Source of the DNA: SAR324 cluster bacterium
Lineage (GTDB): Bacteria > SAR324 > XYD2-FULL-50-16
Direction of reading: 5' to 3'
Length of the DNA stretch: 44,985 nucleotides
NCBI GenBank assembly: GCA_028280735.1
Contig: JANQLH010000033.1
Span: forward strand, 1 to 44,985
In this document: positions 26,524 through 34,217 of the stretch, piece after piece
Layout: each line of letters starts with the position of its first letter
Position numbering within the stretch: the stretch's first letter is position 1
The notes under the pieces: generated by a model
The model's database searches: none
What the model saw: the letters and a program-made list of their open reading frames with translations, nothing else
What the model was told of the DNA's origin: nothing
Translations under genes and position numbers: made by a program

Positions 26524-27612
26524 ATGAAACCAATCACACATCTTTTTTGCAAATCAGCCACTGAAATGGTTCCCTACTCTCCTATCGAACCCCCGGATCA
26601 AATTGCCAGTCGATTGGGATTAAAAGAGGAAGACATAATTAAGCTGGACGCCAACGAAAACCCTTACGGAACATCACCTAAAGTAATAGCTGCCTTGGCT
26701 GAACAGCGTTACTATCACATTTACCCTGATCCGGCCCAGGTTCAGCTGCGTCAGGCAATTTCCGACTATGCCGCTGTTGGCCCTGATAAGATCGTAGCAG
26801 GAACCGGGGCTGACGAAATAATTGATATAGCCTGCCGATTGCTTCTGGAACCCGGTGACAGAGTATTGAGTTTCACTCCTACCTTTTCATATTACTCTCA
26901 TGTAATTGCTTTAAATAAGGGAATTTACACGGAAATTCCAAGAGAAGCAGATTTTTCTATCTCTTTGGAAAAGGCCAGGAAAGTAAATTTGGCCCGCTGT
27001 AAGATTGTTATGCTGTGCTCGCCAAACAATCCTTCAGGAAATCTTGTTTCAGAAGAGGTGTTGAATTATTTTCTTGATCAAGATCTTGTTGTCATGCTCG
27101 ACGAGGCCTATTTTGAGTTCTCGGCCACCAGTCATGTCTCCAAGCTAAAAAAACATAACAATCTGCTTATCCTCAGAACTTTCTCCAAATGCTTTGGAAT
27201 GGCAGGTTTGAGGGTAGGATATGGTATGGGGTCATCTGAGTTGATCTCGGCTATGATGAAAATTAAACCACCATTTAGTGTCAATGTTGCTGCTGAAGCT
27301 GCATTAAAAGTGTGCCTCGAAAACCTCGGCTTTTACCGGGATCAAGTTCGACAAATCATTGAAACCAGGGAGAGGACAACTGAACAATTGAAGTCCTTTA
27401 AACAATTGCAAGTCTTTGATTCCAATTCCAATTTCATACTTTGCCGTGTAAAGGGATTTAGTGCGGCGAACCTATGCCATGAACTGGAAAAAACAGGAGT
27501 TCTGCTGAGGTATTTCGGAACTAGTCTCTTGAAGGATTACATTAGAATATCGGTAGGGACAGCCAATCAAATGGATATCTTTATTAAACGCTTGGCGACT
27601 TTCATCCATTGA
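26524..27612 (+). CDS. hisC: Histidinol-phosphate aminotransferase HisC
   Basis: HisC transaminates imidazole-acetol phosphate to histidinol phosphate in histidine synthesis. The start at the ATG at 26524 gives 362 residues, the normal size; a longer frame from 26440 would add 28 residues without homology. Motifs are KLDANENPYG near the start, CSPNNPSGN, LDEAYFEF and the PLP lysine K222 in RTFSKCFGMAGLRVGYG. Family members also act on aromatic amino acids, so the physiological role without other his genes nearby is less certain. A strong terminator follows. Confidence 0.93.
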   Translation: MKPITHLFCKSATEMVPYSPIEPPDQIASRLGLKEEDIIKLDANENPYGTSPKVIAALAEQRYYHIYPDPAQVQLRQAISDYAAVGPDKIVAGTGADEIIDIACRLLLEPGDRVLSFTPTFSYYSHVIALNKGIYTEIPREADFSISLEKARKVNLARCKIVMLCSPNNPSGNLVSEEVLNYFLDQDLVVMLDEAYFEFSATSHVSKLKKHNNLLILRTFSKCFGMAGLRVGYGMGSSELISAMMKIKPPFSVNVAAEAALKVCLENLGFYRDQVRQIIETRERTTEQLKSFKQLQVFDSNSNFILCRVKGFSAANLCHELEKTGVLLRYFGTSLLKDYIRISVGTANQMDIFIKRLATFIH

Positions 27613-27620
27613 GCGAACTT

Positions 27621-27661
27621 AAAAAAAGGGCTCCGAATTTATAACATTCCGAGCCCTTTTT
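27621..27661 (+). terminator. Rho-independent terminator of hisC
   Basis: AAAAAGGGCTCCGAAT and ATTCCGAGCCCTTTTT form a GC-rich stem (one C-C mismatch) ending in a run of T. It lies eight bases after the hisC stop and may also serve the convergent DHH gene. Confidence 0.88.
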
Positions 27662-27693
27662 AACGGATTATCAAGAATTGAACATAACGACTA

Positions 27694-28614
27694 TTAACCA
27701 TCCGCTTTCATCTTTTCAAGGATTTCGTTTTTAACCTCTTCCCATTGGTCCACGGGAACTTTACAGGAACCAACCTTCCCGTGACCCCCACCGCCGTATT
27801 TGAACATTAGCTTTCCGACATTAGTCTTACTGGTTCGGTTTAAGATGCTGTGACCGCACTGTATATATACGTTTTTTTTCTCTTTGTCCCATCCCAGTCG
27901 AATTTCAATATTTTGATCCGGGTGACTGGCAAATACAATAAACCGATTTCCACAATATACTTTCTCTTCATTTAGCAGATTAGTTATGACAACATTCCTA
28001 TCAAAGGTCGTGCAGCGCCTTAGCATATCTTTGAACAAGATTTGTTGTTCATTGTATCTTTTTGCCCGTTCCTGAACATCCGGTATTTGTAATATCTCTT
28101 CTACATTTTTGGTCCGACAGTATTCGATCATATCCCTGACAAATTGCTCATGCCCTATTTTGAAATCACCTGCTTCTGATAATCCTGTCCTGGGATCAAT
28201 AATGAATGCTATCATAATCCATTCTTCTGCCAGTAAGATCTCATCCAGGGTCAGATCTGCGGAATCGTATTTATTAACCGCCTCCAGAAGAGGCAAGAAG
28301 TGTTTGCCAAAAGTTTTTTCACCACCATAATATTCCCAGATTACTTGTGCCGCGCTTGGAGCCTCTCTTGAATCTCCTTCAAATTCCAGATTTGCAATTT
28401 CCAGCCTCTCTTCCTCACTGGAATGGTGGTCAAACCAAAGTCCGCAACCCTTGGCATAAGGCACATTTGCCAAAACATCATTAGAGGTAACTTCTACGGA
28501 ATTACTCTGTACATCTCGTGGATGCACAAATTTAAATTCGTCAACAATACCTTTTTCTGTTAGCAGCGCAGCACAGACCAAACCATCAAAATCATCACGG
28601 GTTAAAAGTCTCAT
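27694..28614 (-). CDS. DHH-family phosphoesterase
   Basis: A 306-residue DHH/DHHA1-fold phosphoesterase. The first motif is RDDFDG (7-11) and the DHH motif is WFDHH (62-64), both metal-binding. The C-terminal DHHA1 glycine loop is GGGGHGKVGSC (about 274-284). Such enzymes cut phosphodiester or phosphoanhydride bonds: nanoRNA, cyclic dinucleotides or polyphosphate. The exact substrate is unknown. The start is set by AAGGAG eight bases before the ATG. It lies 74 bp downstream of the kinase-like gene on the same strand. The gap holds an imperfect palindrome (GTTACACGTAAC at 28660-28671), possibly an operator. Confidence 0.9.
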   Translation of the reverse strand: MRLLTRDDFDGLVCAALLTEKGIVDEFKFVHPRDVQSNSVEVTSNDVLANVPYAKGCGLWFDHHSSEEERLEIANLEFEGDSREAPSAAQVIWEYYGGEKTFGKHFLPLLEAVNKYDSADLTLDEILLAEEWIMIAFIIDPRTGLSEAGDFKIGHEQFVRDMIEYCRTKNVEEILQIPDVQERAKRYNEQQILFKDMLRRCTTFDRNVVITNLLNEEKVYCGNRFIVFASHPDQNIEIRLGWDKEKKNVYIQCGHSILNRTSKTNVGKLMFKYGGGGHGKVGSCKVPVDQWEEVKNEILEKMKADG

Positions 28615-28688
28615 CCGATTCGCTCCTTAATATACAGTTAATTGAATTTTCGATGAATAGTTACACGTAACAAATATAAAAACAGGCT

Positions 28689-29597
28689 TTATTTATTATA
28701 CATTCGCTCAAATGATTTCCCCATTGCATTGTAAGATTTGCGTTTGGGTGTCTTTTCCGGCAACTTCGCCGAGAAGTACTTATAAACGTAATTTACTCGC
28801 CTTAGGATATTGCTGCTGATAAGCTTGGAAAACTTTTCCTTATCCGGATCATAGTGCAGAGCTTTGCTGCATATGTCGTAGAGAATATTACTATCCAGTT
28901 TTTTGTAATATTTAAAACGGGTCTCATAAAAATCCATTCCGTAAGCCAGGAAGTTGTCCGTTTTTAAAGGTGTGAGGTAACGTGTTTTTTCTTTTCGCTG
29001 CCATCCAAATCCTTTGGCTAATCCCTTAATTTTGATTTCTTTGTCCAGCAGGTCGCAGTTACCAAAGTCAATCGCAAGAACAAGGTTGTTATTTTTCGAA
29101 TTATAGCGAATCAGATAATTGTTTGGATTTCTGTCTTCATCATACGTGATCCAACGATTAATCATGTCGAGCGCCAATTGCTCTATCAGCTCAGGATAAA
29201 CAGTGTAGTTGGCTCCGGAAAGCTGTTCGGCCTTTACAATTAGCTTGGTTGCTTTGTAGAGCACTCCTTTTATTTTCGTGACAATAACAGGAACGGAAAG
29301 GGTTCGTGAAAACAGATCCAGGAAAAAAACGATCATTGCCATTTCAGATTCGATAACGTCTTTGCCTTTAATCGGTTTCACTAACCATTTGCTGTTTGGA
29401 GAATCTTTTTCCACGGCACCTTTATAATCCCTGATCTCAGCAAAGAAAGGAATTTTCATGCTACCGTCGATGATCAAAAAATCATCCTTAATGAAAGATT
29501 CGAATAGCTCATCCGATGTTTTATTGTAACATAAAAGCTCTATCAAATCAGAATCATGAACAAATTCTTTTATGTCGTCATAGTTGCAGTTTTCCAT
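28689..29597 (-). CDS. Diverged HipA/PI3K-like kinase-fold protein
   Basis: 302 residues, not a standard named family to me. It has kinase-like marks in the right order: K74 in WLVKPIKGKD, an acidic helix (ESEM, 83-86) as the possible Lys partner, then YDEDRNPNNYL (D155 with N160, the catalytic loop as in HipA and PI3/4-kinases), and LAIDFGN (D177-F-G, the metal-binding motif). The C-terminal part (180-302) is basic and helical. Substrate (protein, lipid or small molecule) is unknown. It lies directly upstream of the DHH phosphoesterase gene and may be co-transcribed with it. No HipB-like antitoxin gene is adjacent, so a toxin role is not supported. Confidence 0.6.
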   Translation of the reverse strand: MENCNYDDIKEFVHDSDLIELLCYNKTSDELFESFIKDDFLIIDGSMKIPFFAEIRDYKGAVEKDSPNSKWLVKPIKGKDVIESEMAMIVFFLDLFSRTLSVPVIVTKIKGVLYKATKLIVKAEQLSGANYTVYPELIEQLALDMINRWITYDEDRNPNNYLIRYNSKNNNLVLAIDFGNCDLLDKEIKIKGLAKGFGWQRKEKTRYLTPLKTDNFLAYGMDFYETRFKYYKKLDSNILYDICSKALHYDPDKEKFSKLISSNILRRVNYVYKYFSAKLPEKTPKRKSYNAMGKSFERMYNK

Positions 29598-30043
29598 TCC
29601 GGCTCGCTTAGTAGAATATTTTTTCTGGTGAATTAAGATGAATCAGTACCAGATTAGATGATTAAAAAAGTATACTCAACTTTCATTAAATTCCGTCTTT
29701 GCTGCTTGAAAGCAAAAGTTATTTGTTCTTGCTAACCATTACCATGCCTACCATCGTCTATCAAAAAAAAGCTAATATCGGCAATGGTTTTGTCTTTGAC
29801 AACTCAGTCTTTTAAAATGCAACACCTGACCATTTTAATACCACAAATCATTGATAACGACAATATTTGAATAATGTCAGCCGAAAGCTCAGCCTAGTGC
29901 TATGGCCAAGTGTTGTCCGTGGTTTTCATAAGAGTTGAATTTGTGGGCTTTAAGAAAAGTCAGTGCAGAAGTTGGTATGAAGATATTAAGGGACTGCGAT
30001 TCCGGAGAAGATTTGATTTAGCCCCTTAAACGGTTGAGTTCTA
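29598..30043. other. Gene-free interval
   Basis: No gene is seen. A weak pairing of TTAAGGG (near 29985) with CCCTTAA (near 30025) lies just after the FecR-TPR gene and might be its terminator. The promoter of the kinase-like gene should be at the left end. Confidence 0.3.
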
Positions 30044-30985
30044 TCACTCTTTCATGGCTTTAGCCCATAAGCTTAGTTCATTTTTGTAAATCTCTTTTAA
30101 TCTCAACTTTTTGTATACTCTGAAAAGGTATGGAGTCATCTCTATTTCATCAGGATTTTCCTGCAGATAGGTCTTATACTGATCCATTGCAGCAGACCAC
30201 ATTTCTTCTCTCTCAAACAGGCTTCCCAACATAAAATCATTATCAGGATAATTCTCCTGAATCGTGCGGATCGCTTCTTTAAAGTTTCCTTTTTCAGACT
30301 CACTCATCCAATGGATTGTATGATTGGTTAGTGTTCCCTGCGTTTTATAAGGCTGCAATTCCGTCACCTCCTTGTTACCTTCAAACACCTTGATTTTAAC
30401 CGTTTGGGTGTTTTCAAACGGCCTAAGCTTGACCCTGATTATAGATTCTTCTGTCGGATCAATCGAATATGAGTCAGAACCAACTGCCAGCTCATACCGA
30501 TACTTATGATCAATGTTTTCCCATACTAAATAAGGATAATCATCAGTTACAATGATGTGCCGGACGATATCAAAAGCATCAGGTCTTTGATCGGCACTCC
30601 TTCTGACAGTAGTATAGGATTGGGATCGACTGAATCGTTTCATCAATCCGGATATTAATGCGTTGGATCTTTTGGACTCGGAAAGCTTTCCTTCTTTCAG
30701 CTTCAAGCCACGATCCGTCACCAAGAGAGTGGTATTTGGCTGCAGCAGTGAATCTTCACCGGACATTCGATTGGTTATAATACCTGAGCCTGTCGCACTC
30801 GATCGAATCTGATATCCGGAAAACAGAAATTTGTTGCGTCGAACCTTCTTCCACTTTAAACCGTTTTTTGTATACTCGACATTCCCCCTGACTTGAAACA
30901 AGACTGCTACTGGGTCCTTAGTTCTTGCATAAAGCAGACTTCCGACAATTGTACAAAAAATAAACGTTATTAAGAGCTTTTTCAT
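30044..30985 (-). CDS. Exported FecR-domain protein with C-terminal TPR helices
   Basis: 313 residues with a signal peptide (about 1-20, LLITFIFCTIVGSLLYA). A FecR-like beta domain (about 28-95) has VLFQVRGNVEYTKNGLKWKK, FSGYQIRSSATGSGIITNR and LLQPNTTLLVT, the pattern of FecR domains outside sigma-factor systems. Its end leads into a region like that of envelope scaffold proteins, then two TPR-like helix pairs from about 235 (GNFKEAIRTIQENYPDND, WSAAMDQYKTYLQENPDE). No sigma factor is adjacent, so iron regulation is not implied. The start is supported by AAGGGAG before the ATG. Probably a periplasmic scaffold or sensor, by inference. Confidence 0.72.
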   Translation of the reverse strand: MKKLLITFIFCTIVGSLLYARTKDPVAVLFQVRGNVEYTKNGLKWKKVRRNKFLFSGYQIRSSATGSGIITNRMSGEDSLLQPNTTLLVTDRGLKLKEGKLSESKRSNALISGLMKRFSRSQSYTTVRRSADQRPDAFDIVRHIIVTDDYPYLVWENIDHKYRYELAVGSDSYSIDPTEESIIRVKLRPFENTQTVKIKVFEGNKEVTELQPYKTQGTLTNHTIHWMSESEKGNFKEAIRTIQENYPDNDFMLGSLFEREEMWSAAMDQYKTYLQENPDEIEMTPYLFRVYKKLRLKEIYKNELSLWAKAMKE

Positions 30986-31391
30986 AATTATCTCCCTTAC
31001 ATCCAGTTCACAAACTCAAACTGAAACAAAGGATCCTACCTTTTTCAGTTTCATTTCCGGTTGAATAAACATCTAGAAACTACAATCGGTTCTGATCGAC
31101 CAGTAACACTGAATTGTCGATTTACAAAACAGTTTTGTCGAAACCTATTCTACAATGCAAGCATTTATGCAGCTTACCGGCTAACAATGATTTCACTGCA
31201 ACCTCCGTGACAAAGAAGTTGAGTTTACTTTATTTTGTATTGTTTTATGTATACACAGGTCTGTATCTGAAGATTGTGAGGAGCGTAGACGATTGTCTTG
31301 TTTTTCCTGAACCGGAATTGCTATAATGAAGCAAAGAAATGCGGAGGAAGGAAAGACTTAACCGGTTTGAACTGATGGCAATTAAACAGCG
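30986..31391. other. Gene-free interval upstream of the selenoprotein gene
   Basis: No supported gene. A stem-loop at 31018-31051 pairs AAACTGAAA with TTTCAGTTT upstream of the FecR gene. A 70-codon frame at 31114-31326 has no ribosome binding site or recognisable sequence. The promoter of the selenoprotein gene is probably here. Confidence 0.35.
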
Positions 31392-31682
31392 ATGCTCAAA
31401 ATTGAGGTAAGCGACAAGGCTAAAAGCAAACTCATTTCATTGTTGGCAAATGAGACAAATAAATACGCTCGCCTGGTTTTTCAAGGTGTAGGTTGAAAAG
31501 GCAGTAAGCTGGAATTAACTCTGGATGAGTTGAACGAGAGCGACGGCAAGATTAATGTGGATGGAATTGATATTATCTATCATAAGAAGGACAAGCTTTA
31601 TATTCACAAAAGTGCTGTGGATTACAGCGATTCAAACCCCGGAAACGGTTTCGCAGTTAAAGCGTGGTTTCAAGGCTTTTAG
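31392..31682 (+). CDS. HesB-like selenoprotein (in-frame TGA read as selenocysteine)
   Basis: A 96-residue protein of the HesB/IscA family, read straight through one in-frame TGA (31494-31496) as selenocysteine, U35. Before it: MLKIEVSDKAKSKLISLL and RLVFQGVG. After it: KGSKLELTLDEL, VDGIDIIYHKKDKLYI and GNGFAVKAW, then TAG. This matches the HesB-like selenoprotein family, whose usual motif is GxGU(G/x)G with a following LALDE-like stretch. The frame is intact on both sides of the UGA, which is unlikely by chance. A stem-loop begins about 20 bases after the UGA, where bacterial SECIS elements lie. The usual C-terminal cysteine pair of IscA is missing. Function of the family is unclear; it may bind metal or act in redox chemistry. 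No selA/selB/selC/selD gene is in this window. Confidence 0.82.
31515..31533 (+). promoter_or_regulatory. Candidate bacterial SECIS stem-loop
   Basis: AACTC (31517-31521) pairs with GAGTT (31527-31531), extended by a G-U and a U-A pair. The loop is TGGAT with a G at its second position. The loop starts about 25 bases after the UGA, within the known range for SelB-bound SECIS elements. Confidence 0.6.
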
Positions 31683-31694
31683 TTTTTCTCGGCA

Positions 31695-31977
31695 ATGATT
31701 AAAAGAAAAGTACAAAAAAGAAAAACAAAAAAGTTATCACACAAATATATTCGACTAGTATGATGAAAAAGCGATCACCCATAATGGTCTCCGGTTTGAT
31801 TCATTGCCGGCGTTCTATTCTCTGAGTTATTGGCTCGCCAACAGTCCTGATTATAAAGTTATTCAAAAATCAAACCAATTCCCAAGTGTTGATCCCATCA
31901 TGAAGCACTCCCGGGAACTTGAGACGGGTCTTTCGATGTGCCTCCATAAACCCGCAGTTATTGACTATTGTTTCTAA
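31695..31977 (+). pseudogene. Possible frameshifted small gene or remnant
   Basis: A frame from the ATG at 31695 reads MIKRKVQKRKTKKLSHKYIR and stops at tandem TGA codons (31761-31766). A second, protein-like frame of 72 codons runs from 31759 to a TAA at 31975-31977 with FDSLPAFYSLSYWLANSPDY and VIDYCF. It begins after a TAG and has no good start of its own. A +1 shift near GTATGATGAA would join the two. It may be a decayed gene, a sequencing slip, or a shift site; I do not recognise the protein. Confidence 0.3.
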
Positions 31978-32358
31978 CAGCCTTCCAAACACTTAAAATC
32001 TCTTGTAATATTAAAAACCTAACAAATTGGATGCTTATTCTATAGAGTTTTCATAAGTTATTCAAGTTTTTTGTTTTTTATCGCAAAATGTCTATCTGTC
32101 TTCACCATTGGCTTTTAATCCTCAAACCAAACCCAACGAACAAATTAATCTTGTCGGATAATGGATCCAAGAATTTTGCCATTCTTTGTTCGAAGGAATA
32201 GCGTTCAACCATTTGTTTTAATCCGTGATTTTCTTAGACTTTTAGCATTTGATTGATTATAATAAGAGTTACCAAAATTACTATAATCCTTTGATCATTA
32301 ATGGGAAAATTGTTCACTTACCATTCCAAACAGTTTAGCCGCATCGGTAAAATAAGTT
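31978..32358. other. Gene-free interval upstream of the histidine kinase gene
   Basis: AT-rich, with no gene seen. Probably holds the promoter of the response regulator-kinase gene at 32359. Confidence 0.3.
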
Positions 32359-33897
32359 ATGACAAAGGTTCTGATTGTTGAAGACGAAGCAGTCCTTTCA
32401 GCGTTATTGAAAGCACAATTGGAAAAACTGGACTATGAAGTGACTGCGATAGCCAGTTCCGGAGAGCAGGCTATTTCATTGACGACAGATTCCCGACCGG
32501 ATCTTGTGCTGATGGACATCATGATGCCGGGCAAATACAATGGAATACAAGCAGCTGAAATCATCATTCGAGAGTTCAATATTCCTATAATTTTTTTAAC
32601 TGCTCGTTCCGATGAGGAAGCCATAAATGAAGCTAAATCAGTCAAACCCTATGGTTACCTGGTAAAGCCTGTTAAGATATTTGACATCAAGGCGGCTATT
32701 GAAATTGCATTGAGTCGTAAAGACCTTGAAAACAGACTGTTTGAAAGCGAATCTAGATACCGTGCGGTAGTAGAAGATCAGACAGAGCTAGTCTGTCGGT
32801 TCACACCCGACAAAAAACTAACATTTGCCAACCGGGCTTTCTGTCAGCACTTTGGATTGGACAAGGATTCTTTGGTTGGTTCCACATTTGAACACGCGAC
32901 AACCAGCGAAGAATTACCAAAAGATCCAAATCAACCGGTCATCACAAAAGAGCGCCACATTGCAATCGATGAGCAAACTTCCCATTGGTATAAATGGACG
33001 GATCACGCAATCTTTGACGAAAAGGGGAAACTTACGGAATACCAGTCTGTCGGTTCTGACATAACAATTCGAAAACTTGCCGAAGAGGAGTTGAAAAAGC
33101 ATCGTAACCATTTGCAGGAACTGGTTGACGAGCAAACTAAAGATTTAAGAATTGCAAAAGAAGAGGCGGAGGAGGCAAATCGCTCCAAAAGTGAATTTCT
33201 GGCAAATATGTCCCATGAACTCAGGACTCCGATGCATGGCATTCTAAGTTTTGCACAGCTGGGAATTACGAAAATCGATAGTATTTCAAAAGAGAAGATA
33301 CAATCCTATTTTTCAAAAATAGAGATTAGCGGCAACAGGTTACTGTCTTTACTTAACAACCTGTTGGACCTCTCACAGATGGAAGCGGGAAAAACAACCT
33401 ATTTGATGAGTGAAAATGTTCTGTTGCTAATATTAAACCAGGTGGTGATTAACCTTCAGGAGCAATTAAATGAAAAGAATCAAACGATCCGGATCAACGA
33501 ACCAGAAATCCCGACCAAAATAAAGTGTGATACCATCCGTATTGAGCAAGTCATTCAGAATTTACTTTCCAATGCAATAAAATTCTCACCTGAAGAAAAA
33601 ACCATTTTTATTACTTTTGAAGCGGCCGAGATCGTTCACTATGGCAAAAAAATACCTTCCTTGAAACTGGTCATCAGAGATCAGGGTGTTGGCATTCCGG
33701 AAAAGGAACTATCAACCGTATTTTCTAAGTTCATCCAAAGTTCACGAACAAAAACAGGAGCGGGTGGAACCGGTTTGGGCCTGGCTATTTGTTATGAAAT
33801 CGTGAAATCACATAACGGCATCATCCAAGCAGAAAATTACCTGGCAGGTGGAGCCGTTTTCTCTGTTACCCTCCCTCTAAGCCAAGACGATTTTTGA
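32359..33897 (+). CDS. Receiver-PAS-histidine kinase (hybrid sensor)
   Basis: 512 residues, soluble, with no membrane helix. Order of domains: a receiver (about 1-115) with D53 as phospho-acceptor and K103 in YLVKP; a PAS domain (about 128-240, ESRYRAVVEDQTELVCRFTP); a coiled coil; then a HisKA domain with H286 in ANMSHELRTPMHGIL; and a HATPase with IQNLLSNAIKFSPEEK, DQGVGIP and GTGLGLA. With the receiver at the front, it probably takes phosphate from another kinase and then acts as a kinase itself. The partner is unknown. A similar receiver-PAS gene starts at 44457, but distance argues against a common operon. Confidence 0.93.
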   Translation: MTKVLIVEDEAVLSALLKAQLEKLDYEVTAIASSGEQAISLTTDSRPDLVLMDIMMPGKYNGIQAAEIIIREFNIPIIFLTARSDEEAINEAKSVKPYGYLVKPVKIFDIKAAIEIALSRKDLENRLFESESRYRAVVEDQTELVCRFTPDKKLTFANRAFCQHFGLDKDSLVGSTFEHATTSEELPKDPNQPVITKERHIAIDEQTSHWYKWTDHAIFDEKGKLTEYQSVGSDITIRKLAEEELKKHRNHLQELVDEQTKDLRIAKEEAEEANRSKSEFLANMSHELRTPMHGILSFAQLGITKIDSISKEKIQSYFSKIEISGNRLLSLLNNLLDLSQMEAGKTTYLMSENVLLLILNQVVINLQEQLNEKNQTIRINEPEIPTKIKCDTIRIEQVIQNLLSNAIKFSPEEKTIFITFEAAEIVHYGKKIPSLKLVIRDQGVGIPEKELSTVFSKFIQSSRTKTGAGGTGLGLAICYEIVKSHNGIIQAENYLAGGAVFSVTLPLSQDDF

Positions 33898-34217
33898 GAT
33901 GACATCCTCTCCTTACTCGCTCCTTAATTATTGATTTGATTAGGCTTTGCATTATAATTCCGTGCCATTGTTCGGTTTTTGTTAAGAAATAAAATGAAAA
34001 TCATATCTGGTGTGTAACTTACCTTGACAACTCGTCCAATACTATCATTTATACTCGAATTCAAACGCCTGTGTCTGTTTACTGGGAACAAGAGAGCGAT
34101 TCAGACTCGGGTGTTTCAATTAAATGAGATAAGCATTATTTAGCCCGACGATTCAAATCCATTCAGGATACTATCATTATATCGGGGCGTTCACCAATCA
34201 ACCGGAGGAGTTGGGAT
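33898..34217. other. Gene-free interval upstream of the acyl-CoA dehydrogenase gene
   Basis: No gene is seen. TTGACA at 34024-34029 is a possible -35 box, but no well-spaced -10 box follows, so a promoter is only suggested. A GGAGGAG near 34204 is the ribosome binding site of the next gene. Confidence 0.35.

Noticed and set aside
28689-29597. HipA-type toxin of a toxin-antitoxin pair
   Set aside because: No HipB-like gene is adjacent and the sequence is far from HipA; only a kinase-like fold is suggested.
31114-31326. 70-codon plus-strand frame upstream of the selenoprotein gene
   Set aside because: No ribosome binding site, no recognisable sequence, and AT-rich codon choice.
31494-31496. 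In-frame TGA taken as a stop or a pseudogene mutation
   Set aside because: HesB-like sequence continues in the same frame on both sides, and a SECIS-like hairpin follows, so selenocysteine is the better reading.
34024-34050. Sigma-70 promoter before the acyl-CoA dehydrogenase gene
   Set aside because: TTGACA is present but no properly spaced -10 box follows; noted in the interval only.
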